From assembly GCA_020746105.1 (NCBI GenBank), contig CM036619.1, forward strand, positions 7,079,942 to 7,143,941: DNA of 64,000 nucleotides. The letters run 5' to 3'. Made by a program: the position numbers and the translations under genes. The notes under the pieces were generated by a model, which was not told the origin of the DNA, made no database searches, and saw nothing but the letters and a program-made list of their open reading frames with translations. The stretch comes from Trogon surrucura (lineage: Eukaryota > Chordata > Aves > Trogoniformes > Trogonidae). This document shows positions 25,648-35,528 of this stretch, in pieces; position 1 is the first letter of the stretch; each line of letters starts with the position of its first letter.

Positions 25648-25875
25648 ACTTTTCAACTCAGATAACACGAAGCTGTTTCCTCTAGGACTTCTAATCCTCC
25701 TGGAATTGGATGGAACCGTCCAGAGCCACAATCCTGACCTAAATCATCTCACCAAAAGTACATGGAACTTCCGCCCACTGACTGTGAATGCTGCTGATCT
25801 GAGGAATGGTGGATTTGGACACATCACTTTGAAAGGCCATAAAGTAGATAGTTCAGGTGATTCAGCTAGTCACAG
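25648..25875 (+). other. Orphan exon candidate with strong splice sites (228 bp)
   Basis: A pyrimidine-rich tract and acceptor (TTTGTTTCCTTTTCTATACAG, AG at 25646-25647) precede a 228-base segment that ends in ACAG followed by the near-consensus donor GTGAGTG at 25876. The length is exactly 76 codons and one frame is open throughout, entering and leaving in phase 2, so it would be a frame-preserving cassette exon. The peptide includes TWNFRPLTVNAADLRNGGF and matches no family I can name. It could be a coding exon, a non-coding RNA exon or a chance pairing of splice motifs. No partner exon was found. Confidence 0.35.
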
Positions 25876-26233
25876 GTGAGTGTAATGATGTGTAGAAGAG
25901 CTGTCGGGGTGATTTTCAGCCTTACAAAAATGCAGTGGTGTACTGGAGTCGCTGATGTTGACTCTACTATCTTCAGCCAGTAAGCCTAGAGAGCTGAAGG
26001 TGTGAACTGATCAGCAAGTGAACTTAATACAGATGTGGCATAGTAGGCCCTGGAACAACCATGAGCCCATGGAAATGTTGGAGAGCAGCACTCTAGTGCT
26101 AGAAGGAAGTGCAACAGCAATAACTCTTATATACCAATGTCCATGAGAATACACAGCATATAAACTTTGATGACGGGTTTACATTCAGTCTTACTTCATG
26201 AAAATTTCTCTAAGTGTTTTTCTTACTACTGAA
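25876..26233. other. Flank of exon candidate, nothing seen
   Basis: Non-coding sequence between the exon candidate and the AT microsatellite. No feature is recognised. Confidence 0.5.
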
Positions 26234-26356
26234 ATTATATATTGTATATTGTATATATATTATATATATTATATATTATTATTATTATATGTATATTATA
26301 TATTGTATATTGTATATATATTGTATATTATATATTGTATATATATACTGTATATT
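26234..26356. repeat. AT-rich microsatellite (TATATTGTATAT-type)
   Basis: About 120 bases of TATATTG, TATATA and ATT units without a constant period. The apparent peptide YIYYILYIVYI in the plus frame is a translation of this simple repeat and not a protein. Such sequence can form hairpins or cruciforms and is length-variable. Confidence 0.95.
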
Positions 26357-27474
26357 AGATTTATTCTGATCAACTATTTCAGACAAGAATAGTTCTGTCA
26401 GAAAAGCTTTTCATGGATACTTTTTCAAAAACTTTTCATTTCCACTTCATTCCATTTCTCTCCATCTCATTTCTATTCACAGACCATGGACAGAAACTGA
26501 AAAAGGGCACAAATTTTGCAGAATGCAGAATGTTGATGTTGATGTTACACTTATTATCCTTTCCCATAGTCATATTTAGAAATGAAAATATATTTTGTTT
26601 CATCTATGTTGTGCAGTTCTGAAATTCTGATCAAAAAATTTTTTTGGTATTTCACTTTGACAAATAATATTGATAGACAGAAGAAATTAGTGCCGATAAT
26701 ATAAAACACTAGTACATGACCATCAAATGTTTGTCAAGGATGCACAGTAGGAATATGAAAAAAAGAGATTACGTAAAGTAAAAGAGAATTGGGAACAAAT
26801 TGTTTATACTCCAAGGGAGGGGAGAAAGATGCTTGCTTCCAGCTTTCTTAAAATAAACTTAAACTCCTGTGGTTTTAATAGCACTATTTTCCATTTATTG
26901 CTTGAAAATTGTAGAAGAAGTAGAAAAAAACATATTAAATCTTTACTCAATTACAATTTGTAGAAACACTCTTGTTGCTTTTCAACTTCTCCCTCTATTT
27001 TATTAAAATCTTTTCCCTTAGATTATAATACCTTACATGTCCATTAATATTAGGAACTAAGACAGGAATCGGGATTGAATTTACGTCCGTCCTCTCACCA
27101 TTTCTGGAAGACTTTAGCAGTAACCTCATGACTTTCAGTGGACAATAATTACTATACTTTAATTATTGTAGAGTGTTTGGTATGCCTCTATCTAGCTACA
27201 GTTTCGTTAAGGAGCTAGTTCTGTACAAATGAAAAGATCTGGATTCCAATATTTCTTTCCTTAACATGTTTTACAGTATCTGTTATCCAATTCAACTGAT
27301 GTATTAAGGCCTATGATTTGATTAGTACCAAGAGAGCTAAAAATTTCTTAAGAGGTGAAAAATATGGTGTTAGCAGATTGAATTAAATTATGTGACTATA
27401 TTTTTGGATTCTTGCATCTCACAGGTATCTGGGTGCAGGGGAAAGTGAGATGATAATTTCTTTTTCAGACATGC
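26357..27474. other. Anonymous AT-rich DNA, no gene seen
   Basis: No recognisable gene, RNA or dispersed repeat. The only longer frame (26413-26622) is unremarkable. Confidence 0.5.
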
Positions 27475-27905
27475 AATTGAGGTGACAGCTGCATAAGTCC
27501 TTCCCATGAGCACTCCTGCACCTCACAGAAGGGACTCGCACTGGAACAGTTCATGAAGAACTGTAGCTCATGGGAAGAACTCATGCTGGAGAAGTTTGTG
27601 GAGGACTGTCTCCTCTTGGATGGGACCTCATGGTGGAGCAGAGGAAGAATGTGAGGAAAAAGTAGGTGTCAGAGACAATATAAGATGGATCAGCTCCAAA
27701 CCCCCATTCCCCATCCCCTGCATCATTAGAGGGAAGGAGGTAGAGAAAATGGGGAGTAACTGGTGAATGAGCTCTCTCTGTCCTTATGCCGACCCAAGAT
27801 CCTCTTGTTATATTTTCTGTTCCCTGTCCAGCTGAAAAGGTGAGTGATACAACAGCTTTCGTGGGGACCTCTCATCCAGTCAGGGTCAACGAACCACAAC
27901 ACTGC
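27475..27905 (+). repeat. Old avian dispersed repeat, probably endogenous-retrovirus derived
   Basis: The block has two decayed units of about 45 bases (CTGGAACAGTTCATGAAGAA at 27541, CTGGAGAAGTTTGTGGAGGA at 27586) and the start of a third at about 27634. Translated, each is a 15-residue repeat of the type LEQFMKNCSSWEELM / LEKFVEDCLLLDGTS. The right part (GAGTGATACAACAGC to GTCAACGAACCACAACAC) resembles the end of a dispersed avian element that I associate with ERV sequence. The exact family, boundaries and whether it is LTR or internal are uncertain. The reading frame ends after the third unit, so it is not functional. Confidence 0.5.
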
Positions 27906-28626
27906 AGGGATACCTTGGGAATGGGTCATCTCAAAATGGATGTGCCCAAAAATTATTTGATGCATTTTAAAATTAGTTTAACTATTCAGATGTTTCTGTA
28001 ACCTCATGGTAAATGACAAACCATAGAATCTGACTTTTCTGAATCTTTATATCTTATCCTAACCAGAAAAAAAAAAAAAAAAAGAAATCAAAGCCAACAG
28101 CTCTCTCACTTCCTCAAACAAAAAACCCCAAGCAAAACTAAACAATCTGAATATACAGGTGATGCTTATTTTAATTTTAATCCCTGGAGTGCCATTTTCT
28201 GCAATTTAATTGGCAGTTACAGCAACTACCATGCAAGCATGGTATCCTGATTTTAATTGATGCCTACAAGAAATAATTACTCTAATTGTAGTTGCTCTTT
28301 GCTGGGAAGAAAGGATTGGAGGAGAAGAAGGGGAAAGCATAGACAAGTGGAATGACAAGGTACTTGAGAAATGTATGCTCTGTACCTTATTAATTTCTTG
28401 TGAAAATACTAAGAAATCTTGAGGTATTGTGAAAGACTTTTTTTTTTTTTTTTTAGATATAGAATAGATCAGCACAAGATTTACAGGGCAAGTTTGTGCA
28501 TTTTTTGTTACTGCTATCACCTCACTCTGAAGCTGGACTGATTAAAACATGTTACACTGGATTTTTTCTTAGTTTTCACTGAAATACTTTCTCCTAGGTA
28601 GTAAAGCACTTCATGGAGATCTATTA
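27906..28626. other. Anonymous DNA with A and T runs
   Basis: Contains an A-run at about 28067-28083 and a T-run at about 28438-28455. The minus frame 28206-28520 includes a lysine run translated from the T-run and is dismissed. Confidence 0.5.
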
Positions 28627-28760
28627 ATAGAATCACAAATTGGCTGAGGTTGAAAGGGAGTTCTGGAGATCATCTGGTAAAAACTCCTTGATCAAAGAGG
28701 ACCACCTAGAGCCGTTTTTCCAGTGTTATCTTCCGAAAACTAGTAAATGGAAGATTTCTA
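28627..28760 (-). mobile_element. CR1 3' end remnant on minus strand
   Basis: AGAATCACAAATTGGCTGAGGTTGAAAGGGAGTTCTGGAGATCATCTGGT is the reverse complement of a CR1 subfamily terminus, followed by AGAGGACCACCTAGAGCCG. Similarity fades near 28760. This is a subfamily distinct from the young copies at 9.7, 17.6 and 57.6 kb. Confidence 0.75.
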
Positions 28761-29849
28761 AAGTCTATCAGAAGATCTTCTGTCATTTCTGGAGATACAA
28801 AAATAAATATATTATTATTAAAACTGTTGTTGTTTTATCGACTGTTTTCACGAAACAGTATCACATAATTCTCTTCTATTTTAACATCCAGAAGTTTGTC
28901 TCTGCTCCAGTGTAAAATATAAGAAGGAAGGGAGAAGTGGAAAAGAACAAAGAACTAGTGAAAAAAAAATTGAGATGAATTACATCTATCCTTCACCTTT
29001 TATCCTTTATGGGGATGAAGTAAAAAAATGCCCACTTGGGGGTTCTGATTTCATGGGCAACAGAGAATTTATTGATTTAAAACAGAAATTGTTTTACGTT
29101 TGTCATTTTTTGGGAATAAAATCTTTCATCTGGTGAAATACAAGAGCATAGGGAAAGGTCTCTTCATAATCTCAGTAATGATACTATTTGTCATAACACT
29201 TGCAGGCAGGTTGTTTTGTTGAAAAGGCCAGATCATCCTAATCTATCCACAAGCACTGGAAACTGTTACATACATGCAAGACATTCTCATGTTGTGCTCA
29301 TGACATGCCACTGAAGTAAAATCATCACAGCTCTCATTCTCTCTCTAAGCATTAATTTCTGTTTAATATTTGCCATGATTGCCCTAATAATGCCATTTTG
29401 TAGCTGAAAGCTCTACACTCCCAACTTTCCTTTGAATGTAAGTTCCGTAGCAGTAAAAAGAGGCTAAGAAATCAAACATGATAGAAAAAACAAGTTCAAA
29501 CTTCAGCTCCGTTTGCATGCATCGTTGCATTTTACTCTGCAGAAGGACACTGATACTCTAAGAAACCTGTAGGCTCTGGGCACAGACTTTTAATGAAGTT
29601 TCTGACGGAATTGGTTAAACTTGCCTTTCCTGTTGTTAGGACAACGCATAAACACATAGAGAGCTGATAGTGCTTTTGGAGGACACTGTACTAAAACAAC
29701 TAATGGGAGACGTTTCTCCCTTTCATGTGGTTTGTACTCAAAATTTGTACCAAATCATTCAGCACAGATATCTTATTTCACAGCTTTTCAACAGTACCAT
29801 ATATATGACTCTAAACCTTTGACAAGGTTGGGCAGTTGCCTTCTCCCAG
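28761..29849. other. Anonymous DNA, no gene seen
   Basis: No recognisable coding sequence or dispersed element. Ordinary AT-rich non-coding DNA. Confidence 0.5.
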
Positions 29850-30480
29850 ACAACAGGCCTTGCAAAAAGACTGGACACCAGAGCCTGCAAAAGATTTACT
29901 ACAGGCCTGCTCCAAGGACCCGGCAAGGACGGCCATTGAGACCTGATGACTTTGTTTACCCTGTCTCCTGTGCACTGACTTCTGAGCTAATTGAAAATTG
30001 CCCACTGCCAGACTCGACTCAGGTGTAAATGGGGCCCTGCTAGAGAGCCAATTTGAGTCAGTTCTCCACAAAGCAGCTGGTCTGCAGTCTGGGACACCCC
30101 CCCAAGAGCACCCACCACCCCTATTGATGAGCAACACTTCTGGATAAATCCTTGAGAGAGCCCTTGCCTCTCCGTAGGTGAGTGATTTACTAGGTACTCT
30201 TAAGGGAGAGGTTTTCCCCCTTTTATTGCGTGAATGTATGCGCATTTTGGTTATATTTCTAGAGGAACAGTCATGAATTCCTAAATCTATTTGTGTAGTG
30301 CTAATTCCCAACTTGCATCTGCATCTGTAATATACTTTGTCAAAGTTCATGGTGGTTTTCAGGTTAGAATAAATTTTTATTATCTTGTACCTGCCCTGTC
30401 TGGTTTTGTGGGTGCCTCTGCAACGTAAGGAAATTGGAAGTTGTTGAGTAAGTGATTTACACCAGAGGAATGCAAAACAG
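29850..30480 (+). repeat. Unidentified LTR-like or transcript-end block
   Basis: Relative to its flanks this block is GC-richer and structured. A TGGATAAATCC at about 30140 is followed by GGTGAGTGATTTACTAGGTA at about 30177. Further right are AGAATAAATTTTTATT at about 30368 with an AATAAA signal, then CTGCCCTGTCTGG. GTGATTTAC occurs twice (30185 and 30453). Paired AATAAA and GT/T-rich elements would fit the R-U5 part of an LTR or a gene's polyadenylation site. The 179-codon minus frame at 29811-30350 is antisense to this and matches no protein. I cannot assign a family. Confidence 0.35.
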
Positions 30481-33270
30481 CAGAGTTCACTTAGGAATAT
30501 ATCTCCCTTGCCCCAAGAAGCCCCTGAAACATCTCACTGTGCACCTGTGATCGCAGCCAAAGCCTGTCATCACCTTCCTGCTTCATGTGGTACCTTCATC
30601 TTGAGCCTTCCAAGTCTGGCCTTCTGCCCGAGAAGCAGTAGTGCTGTTGGAAATGAAGGGTCCTCCCGCACAATTTGCCTTCCAGAGACAGCTGTGTAAA
30701 TGCAAGTCTGCAGTTCGGTACTGAGCTGCTGAGCTTTGCTGAGGGACCCTGCTGCAGTCAGAGGTTAGGAGGAGAGCTGGGGTGCTGTGGGGTTGGAGAA
30801 CCTGGGAAGAAGCAGGAGAGGTGAAGGAGATGAGGTGAACTTATATAAGAAATCTACTTGGACATGTGCTGCCTATCCTGTTTTTATGTAGTACCTCAGC
30901 AAGAAGTCCAAGGCACACCTGGAATAATGAGATTATCGCAAATTGACAACAATACATCATAATACAGGAAGTGTTGTTTCTGCAGTTCACTTCTCACTCT
31001 ACAAAAAAGGCTTCAGGAGTTAGTGGAACCTTGATCTTCAAAGCTATCACAGCATGATGGCATGTAATCACCCTCTCATATGCAGCAAAAACCTATCAAT
31101 TTGCTTTCTGAAAGAAGTGAGCATAACAGAAGTACATGATTCAGTACAACCTTCTGTTACCTGCTGACTCATGGATTCCTTTCCTCTATGAGGTTTAGCT
31201 CTTCCTTCTGACTGATGAATTCAGACACACCTTCTCAAAGTGATCATCAGCTGCTCGTTCCTTGCTTTATTCACCAGATTGTGACTGTATCATTGCACTT
31301 TACTGCCATGCTGTTCCTCATCCTTGCAATGAGCAGGCCAGAAGAACATCAAAGGGAATTGAATTTCATTTAGTAAATGAAAAAAAAAATGGGGCAAAGA
31401 AAGGCACAAGTCACAATGCAAACATTCTTGTCACCACTGTTGAACTGTTAGATCATACAGGAACATGAGAAGATTGTCTTCCGATACATGGTTCCACAGC
31501 AATATACTTAAAGGTTACTTCATGACTTCGCAGCACTTTGGTGTTTTCCTTCTGACCCACACAACCTACCTGCCAATTGAAATTAAGAGGCATCATCTCC
31601 ATCTCCTGAGCAGCACAGATATTTTTTTTTCCCATTTGTCCCTTTCTGACTTTTACCCTCCTTATGCTCTGGAGAAAAGGAGGTCCTGCATTTTTCCTGA
31701 AGAAAACTTGCACTCCCATTCTGTTTTTCTGGTGCAGTTTCGGGTGAAGTGTACAATTAATTTATAGTATGGGACAATCTCCCTATGCAGAGTGCATAAA
31801 TAATGACTATACCTGTAGGTGCTTTCTTCATGTACACACAAATATTCCCTTCAAAATAACATGTAGGGGGAGGAAACATTTTTTTAACATTTGATTAACA
31901 CAAAGTTCTTGACAAACTATCCAAAAATTGTGGATACAGAAATTGTAAATGACCAATCTTTTTTTCCCCAGATCAAAGCCTTTAAAATGTAAAACAATAA
32001 TGATTAAAAATTAGAAGAAATGATGCACTAGGTACAAAGGAACAAAAATGTTCAGAAAACATAATTCACATTTTTTTTTTGAGTTTTTGCTGTTGCTTTG
32101 GGGAAAAAAACCACACCACAGCTTCTTGAATAATGAGAAGAGATTTTTACCTATGTGTTCAAAGATTTACTTTTATTTTTCACCTTATTTCGTGGTACCA
32201 CAGAATAATGTCATCATTGTTATCTATCGTAAAATCGATCTATCTATCATAAAATATTTGAAATACCTGAGTTTAGCTTGGTAAGCATATTTAAGGACAT
32301 CTGCCAGTTATCAGTGTCTGAAATGACTTATATAATAATCAACTTTTCTGTTTTCTGCAGTGAAATTCTTGAACATCTAGATTAAAGAGTCTTCTACTTG
32401 GGGTATAATTAAACAATTTGTATCAAAAAGTTGAATATTTTGATTAAAGCTAACCACATATGAGGACACTGATTTATCAAAGGAAATTTAATATTTCAAT
32501 CTTTACTAATAGCAATTGCCCTGTATGGCTTGGAAAATAGGTAATATAGTTATTTCAACAATCACAGAGTCACTTCCAGAAGTCAGTTACATTAACATAT
32601 AGACCGGCACTAGATTACATGCCATGAAATTATGCGAATGTGATTGAAATACAAAAGCTAAAAATCAATCCATCAAGATGTTTTAGAATTTCAGATATGT
32701 TTTCCCCACTTTATTATTCATGAAGTTTAAAATATATTTGGGTTCTCTCTAACTTAGAACAAAAAAAAAGGATTAAAAAAAAAATCAAAAATTCCTAGCA
32801 ATTCTGGACTTTTAGTTTGGAACTTTTCTATTCTTTCTTTAGATACTTTTGCACTGGTTTCTGTCTAAATAAAAGGGAGGTTTCTGTCAGGTTAACCTCA
32901 AAACAAACCAGTAGACTCTCTTTTTCTTTTTGGAATTAAACTTGTTGATTGTGGCAGGACCTCTGTTGCTACTTTTGGTCTCGGTCTTGGCATTGCTTCC
33001 TTTCTACTGCAGCAATAGGTTTTGATTATTTTTTTTCCCTGACTTTGCTTGGTTTTGACTCAGCACCCAGCACCCCATCATTTAAAAGAAAGAGTTTCTG
33101 ATACCTTCTGATGGGCTTCACACTAATGTTCACAGGAGACCACACAAACAGAAAAGCAGGTGTCATGTGCACAAGTTCCATTGGCCCCATCAACAAACAG
33201 CACTTGAAAGTCCAACCCAGAAGGTTCTGCACTTTCCCGTTTGACTGAGTGATTCCTCTCTGGCAAAAAC
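30481..33270. other. Anonymous DNA, no gene seen
   Basis: About 2.8 kb without recognised genes or repeats. 30500-30860 is slightly GC-rich. The 100-codon plus frame 31465-31767 overlaps an 88-codon minus frame and neither resembles a family. Confidence 0.5.
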
Positions 33271-33305
33271 ACAACAAACAAACAAACAAACAAACAAACA
33301 GAAGA
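33271..33305. repeat. (CAAA)n microsatellite
   Basis: About eight CAAA units run from 33271 to 33300, followed by a CCCCCCCC tract at about 33316. The cysteine/leucine/phenylalanine/valine runs in the overlapping minus frames are translations of this repeat. Confidence 0.95.
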
Positions 33306-34213
33306 CAAACACAAACCCCCCCCACGCCAGATCAAATGAAATATTGTATATTTTCTTCGCATTCCTTTCAGCAGAGTCAAGTCTGGAGGGAAATTATAGT
33401 CTTATGTCTGTGAACAGGAAGAGTGGCCCTTGAGTTATGGGGTCACCAGGGGTTACTTTGACACAAGCCTCTCTCAGACTATGATCAGCTGAAGCAATAT
33501 CTACCTTAGCACTTTTTCACAGCTCTTAATATGGAAATGCAGATTTCTTCAAGTACTGGTATGAGTGAGAGAAATATTACCTTGGTAAGTTGATTACCAG
33601 TCACAGAAAAAGCATCTTGGTATGTATCAGTTGATATGTATCACGTATTTCCTAAAGTAGTCCATGCTGGAAGAATCTCTCAAGATATCTGCTCTGTGCA
33701 GAAACAAAAAAAAGTTAATATGTACTTTTGTGTACTCTAACTTTAGACTACCCAAACAAATCAAGCAGCCCTAAATAATCTTTTTTTCACTGCTAAGTTT
33801 TCTTGCACTCAGACTAAATATGCTGAATTTAATGTTGCAGTTATTTGGGTTGCTTTTAAAACAAAAACCCAAAAATTCTGCTCAAAAAGCACAGTCATTT
33901 CAAGATACACTATTAGACCACTTCAGAAATGTTGGCTGCAAGACAGGGAAAGTTTGTGGTTTTTTTTTTCCTTTGGTGGGATTTGATATGGGTTTTTCAA
34001 GTATTTTGATTTCAGCCAGCTTGGATTTTAAAGAAAACTCCTACAAGGTTTCATAACATTTTTCTCACATTATCCATTTTTCTCTGCTCATCCATAAAAA
34101 AGCCCATAAACCAAAACAGAGAGACAGCGTGCAGTGTAGGAAAGTTGTTTCAAAAAAATATAAGAATGCTAAGAATAGGTCTAGGATACAGTAGAACTAT
34201 TCTGTTAAATAAT
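33306..34213. other. Anonymous DNA, no gene seen
   Basis: No gene or dispersed repeat recognised. The 78-codon plus frame at 33820-34056 is not convincing. Confidence 0.5.
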
Positions 34214-34652
34214 TGGAGAGGCTCCAGCGGAGGATTACCAGGATACTTGGGAGCACAGTACCTACAGGGCGAAGTTCAGGGAGCTCAGGCTACTTAATCT
34301 CATAAAAAAGTGGTTAAGGGACAATTTAAGCTCTGCCTTCAGCTACATCAAATAAAACTACAAATGTTGGAGCCAAACTGTCCACCACAGTGGAATGAGA
34401 TACAAGAAGCAAGAGCCTAGCATAGGAGATTCAGACTGAGCACTGTGATAAACCACATCACTGGGAGGGCAGTTCAACACAAGAACAGGCAGCAGCTCAG
34501 CTGTAGACCCTCCATCCACGGAGGTTTTCACATCTTGACATGTAAAGCCCAGCTGACCTGATCCACAGATGGTGGTGTTGACAATAGTCTTGTTCCTAGC
34601 AGACAGATGGAATCCATGACTTCAGAGGTTCCTTACAACCAATACTTTAATA
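34214..34652 (+). mobile_element. Old CR1-like fragment, sense on plus strand
   Basis: It begins GGAGAGGCTCCAGCGGAGGATTACCAGGAT, the plus-sense coding region around the CR1 ERVQRRAT peptide. A diverged ORF2 C-terminus follows, including GGGCAGTTCAACACAAGAACAGGCAGC. The 3' end is recognisable only as CAGAGGTTCCTTACAACCAATA near 34625. The copy is much more diverged than the others and its frame is lost. Confidence 0.65.
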
Positions 34653-34912
34653 TACCATGGAAAGTACAACAAAAAAAAAAAAAAGGAAGATTTCATAAAT
34701 TATGTGGGGATTACTTTCACATTTGATGAAGAAAAATCCTCATCAACTTTTGAGCCAGATACACACAAACACACACATAAAAAAGTCTTCATCCCAATTT
34801 GCAATGATGTATGATGAAAATTTGATAATGAAGGGTTCAAAAAGAAAAATGCAGTGATTCAAGACACCATTCTCAAACAAAATATCATTATTTCCTTTAA
34901 AACAGTGATCTT
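34653..34912. other. Short intergenic stretch, A-run
   Basis: An A-run of about 15 lies near 34670, followed by AT-rich DNA up to the stop codon of the exon candidate on the minus strand. No polyadenylation signal could be tied to that candidate with confidence. Confidence 0.4.
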
Positions 34913-34915
34913 TTC

Positions 34916-35528
34916 CTAGGGTTCCATAGCCTCTAAGACATATTTGTCACATGAGTGGCGTTGCACTGGATAGAAATGCAATCCATCCGGAGAAAATGTC
35001 TCAGGGAACCGGCTGTTGAACCAGTAAGAAAACTTTCTTTGGGCCACTCTGTTCTGGCTGAGAAAATAGTAAGTCCCTTTAATTAGAACTCTGCTAAATG
35101 GAATTTGGATTCCCATCCTGCTGTTGCATGCAGACGAAAAGGAACATTCCTTCTTTCCACACCCCCAGGGCACTCTTTCGTTTGGTATAATAATTGTTAC
35201 AATGCATCTGTAATGACTACAGCTGGGCAACGCTTTCCTAACAAACCAGAAATAATTTGCAAAGCTTTCAGCAAACCACCAACTTCTGACTGTTTTTCAG
35301 GCAACTTGAGTTCATTTTCTGGGAATGTTCGTATGCCAAACTTTGGCTGAAACTTGTTCAGGAATGTGTACGCCAGGAAGGGTTTTTCAATGTCACCTGG
35401 AAGTCGAACCAGATAGTTGATTTTGTGGGTACAAAAACTTAGTAAGGCAAATTTCAGTGGTTTCAGATGAGAGACAGTTTTAAGCTCTTTCACAATGGAG
35501 CTCAGATTGAAGGTTCCTGAGCATGAAC
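34916..35528 (-). pseudogene. Candidate last coding exon on minus strand, frameshifted
   Basis: Read on the minus strand, a pyrimidine-rich acceptor (TTTTTTGTTTATATTCCATAG, AG at 35530-35529) opens a frame from 35528 to the stop at 35197-35199. It gives about 109 residues, including CTHKINYLVRLPGDIEKPFL. A second frame, open from 35230 to a stop at 34916-34918, gives 104 residues including FSYWFNSRFPETFSPDGLHF. The two frames overlap by about 30 bases, and both look protein-like in composition (W, Y, C, P and G spread along the length). The simplest reading is one terminal exon of about 615 bases broken by a small insertion or deletion near 35200-35280. The family is not recognised. Upstream exons, at higher coordinates, were not found. 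It could instead be two chance frames. Confidence 0.35.

Noticed and set aside
26198-26392. Tyrosine/isoleucine-rich small protein
   Set aside because: It is a translation of the TATATTGTATAT microsatellite.
29811-30350. 179-codon minus frame
   Set aside because: It is antisense to the LTR-like block at 29.85-30.48 kb, has no recognisable domain and no splice signals. Probably chance in a GC-richer stretch.
33026-33380. Cysteine-rich small secreted peptides on the minus strand
   Set aside because: The FVCLFVCLL runs are translations of the (CAAA)n repeat in two frames.
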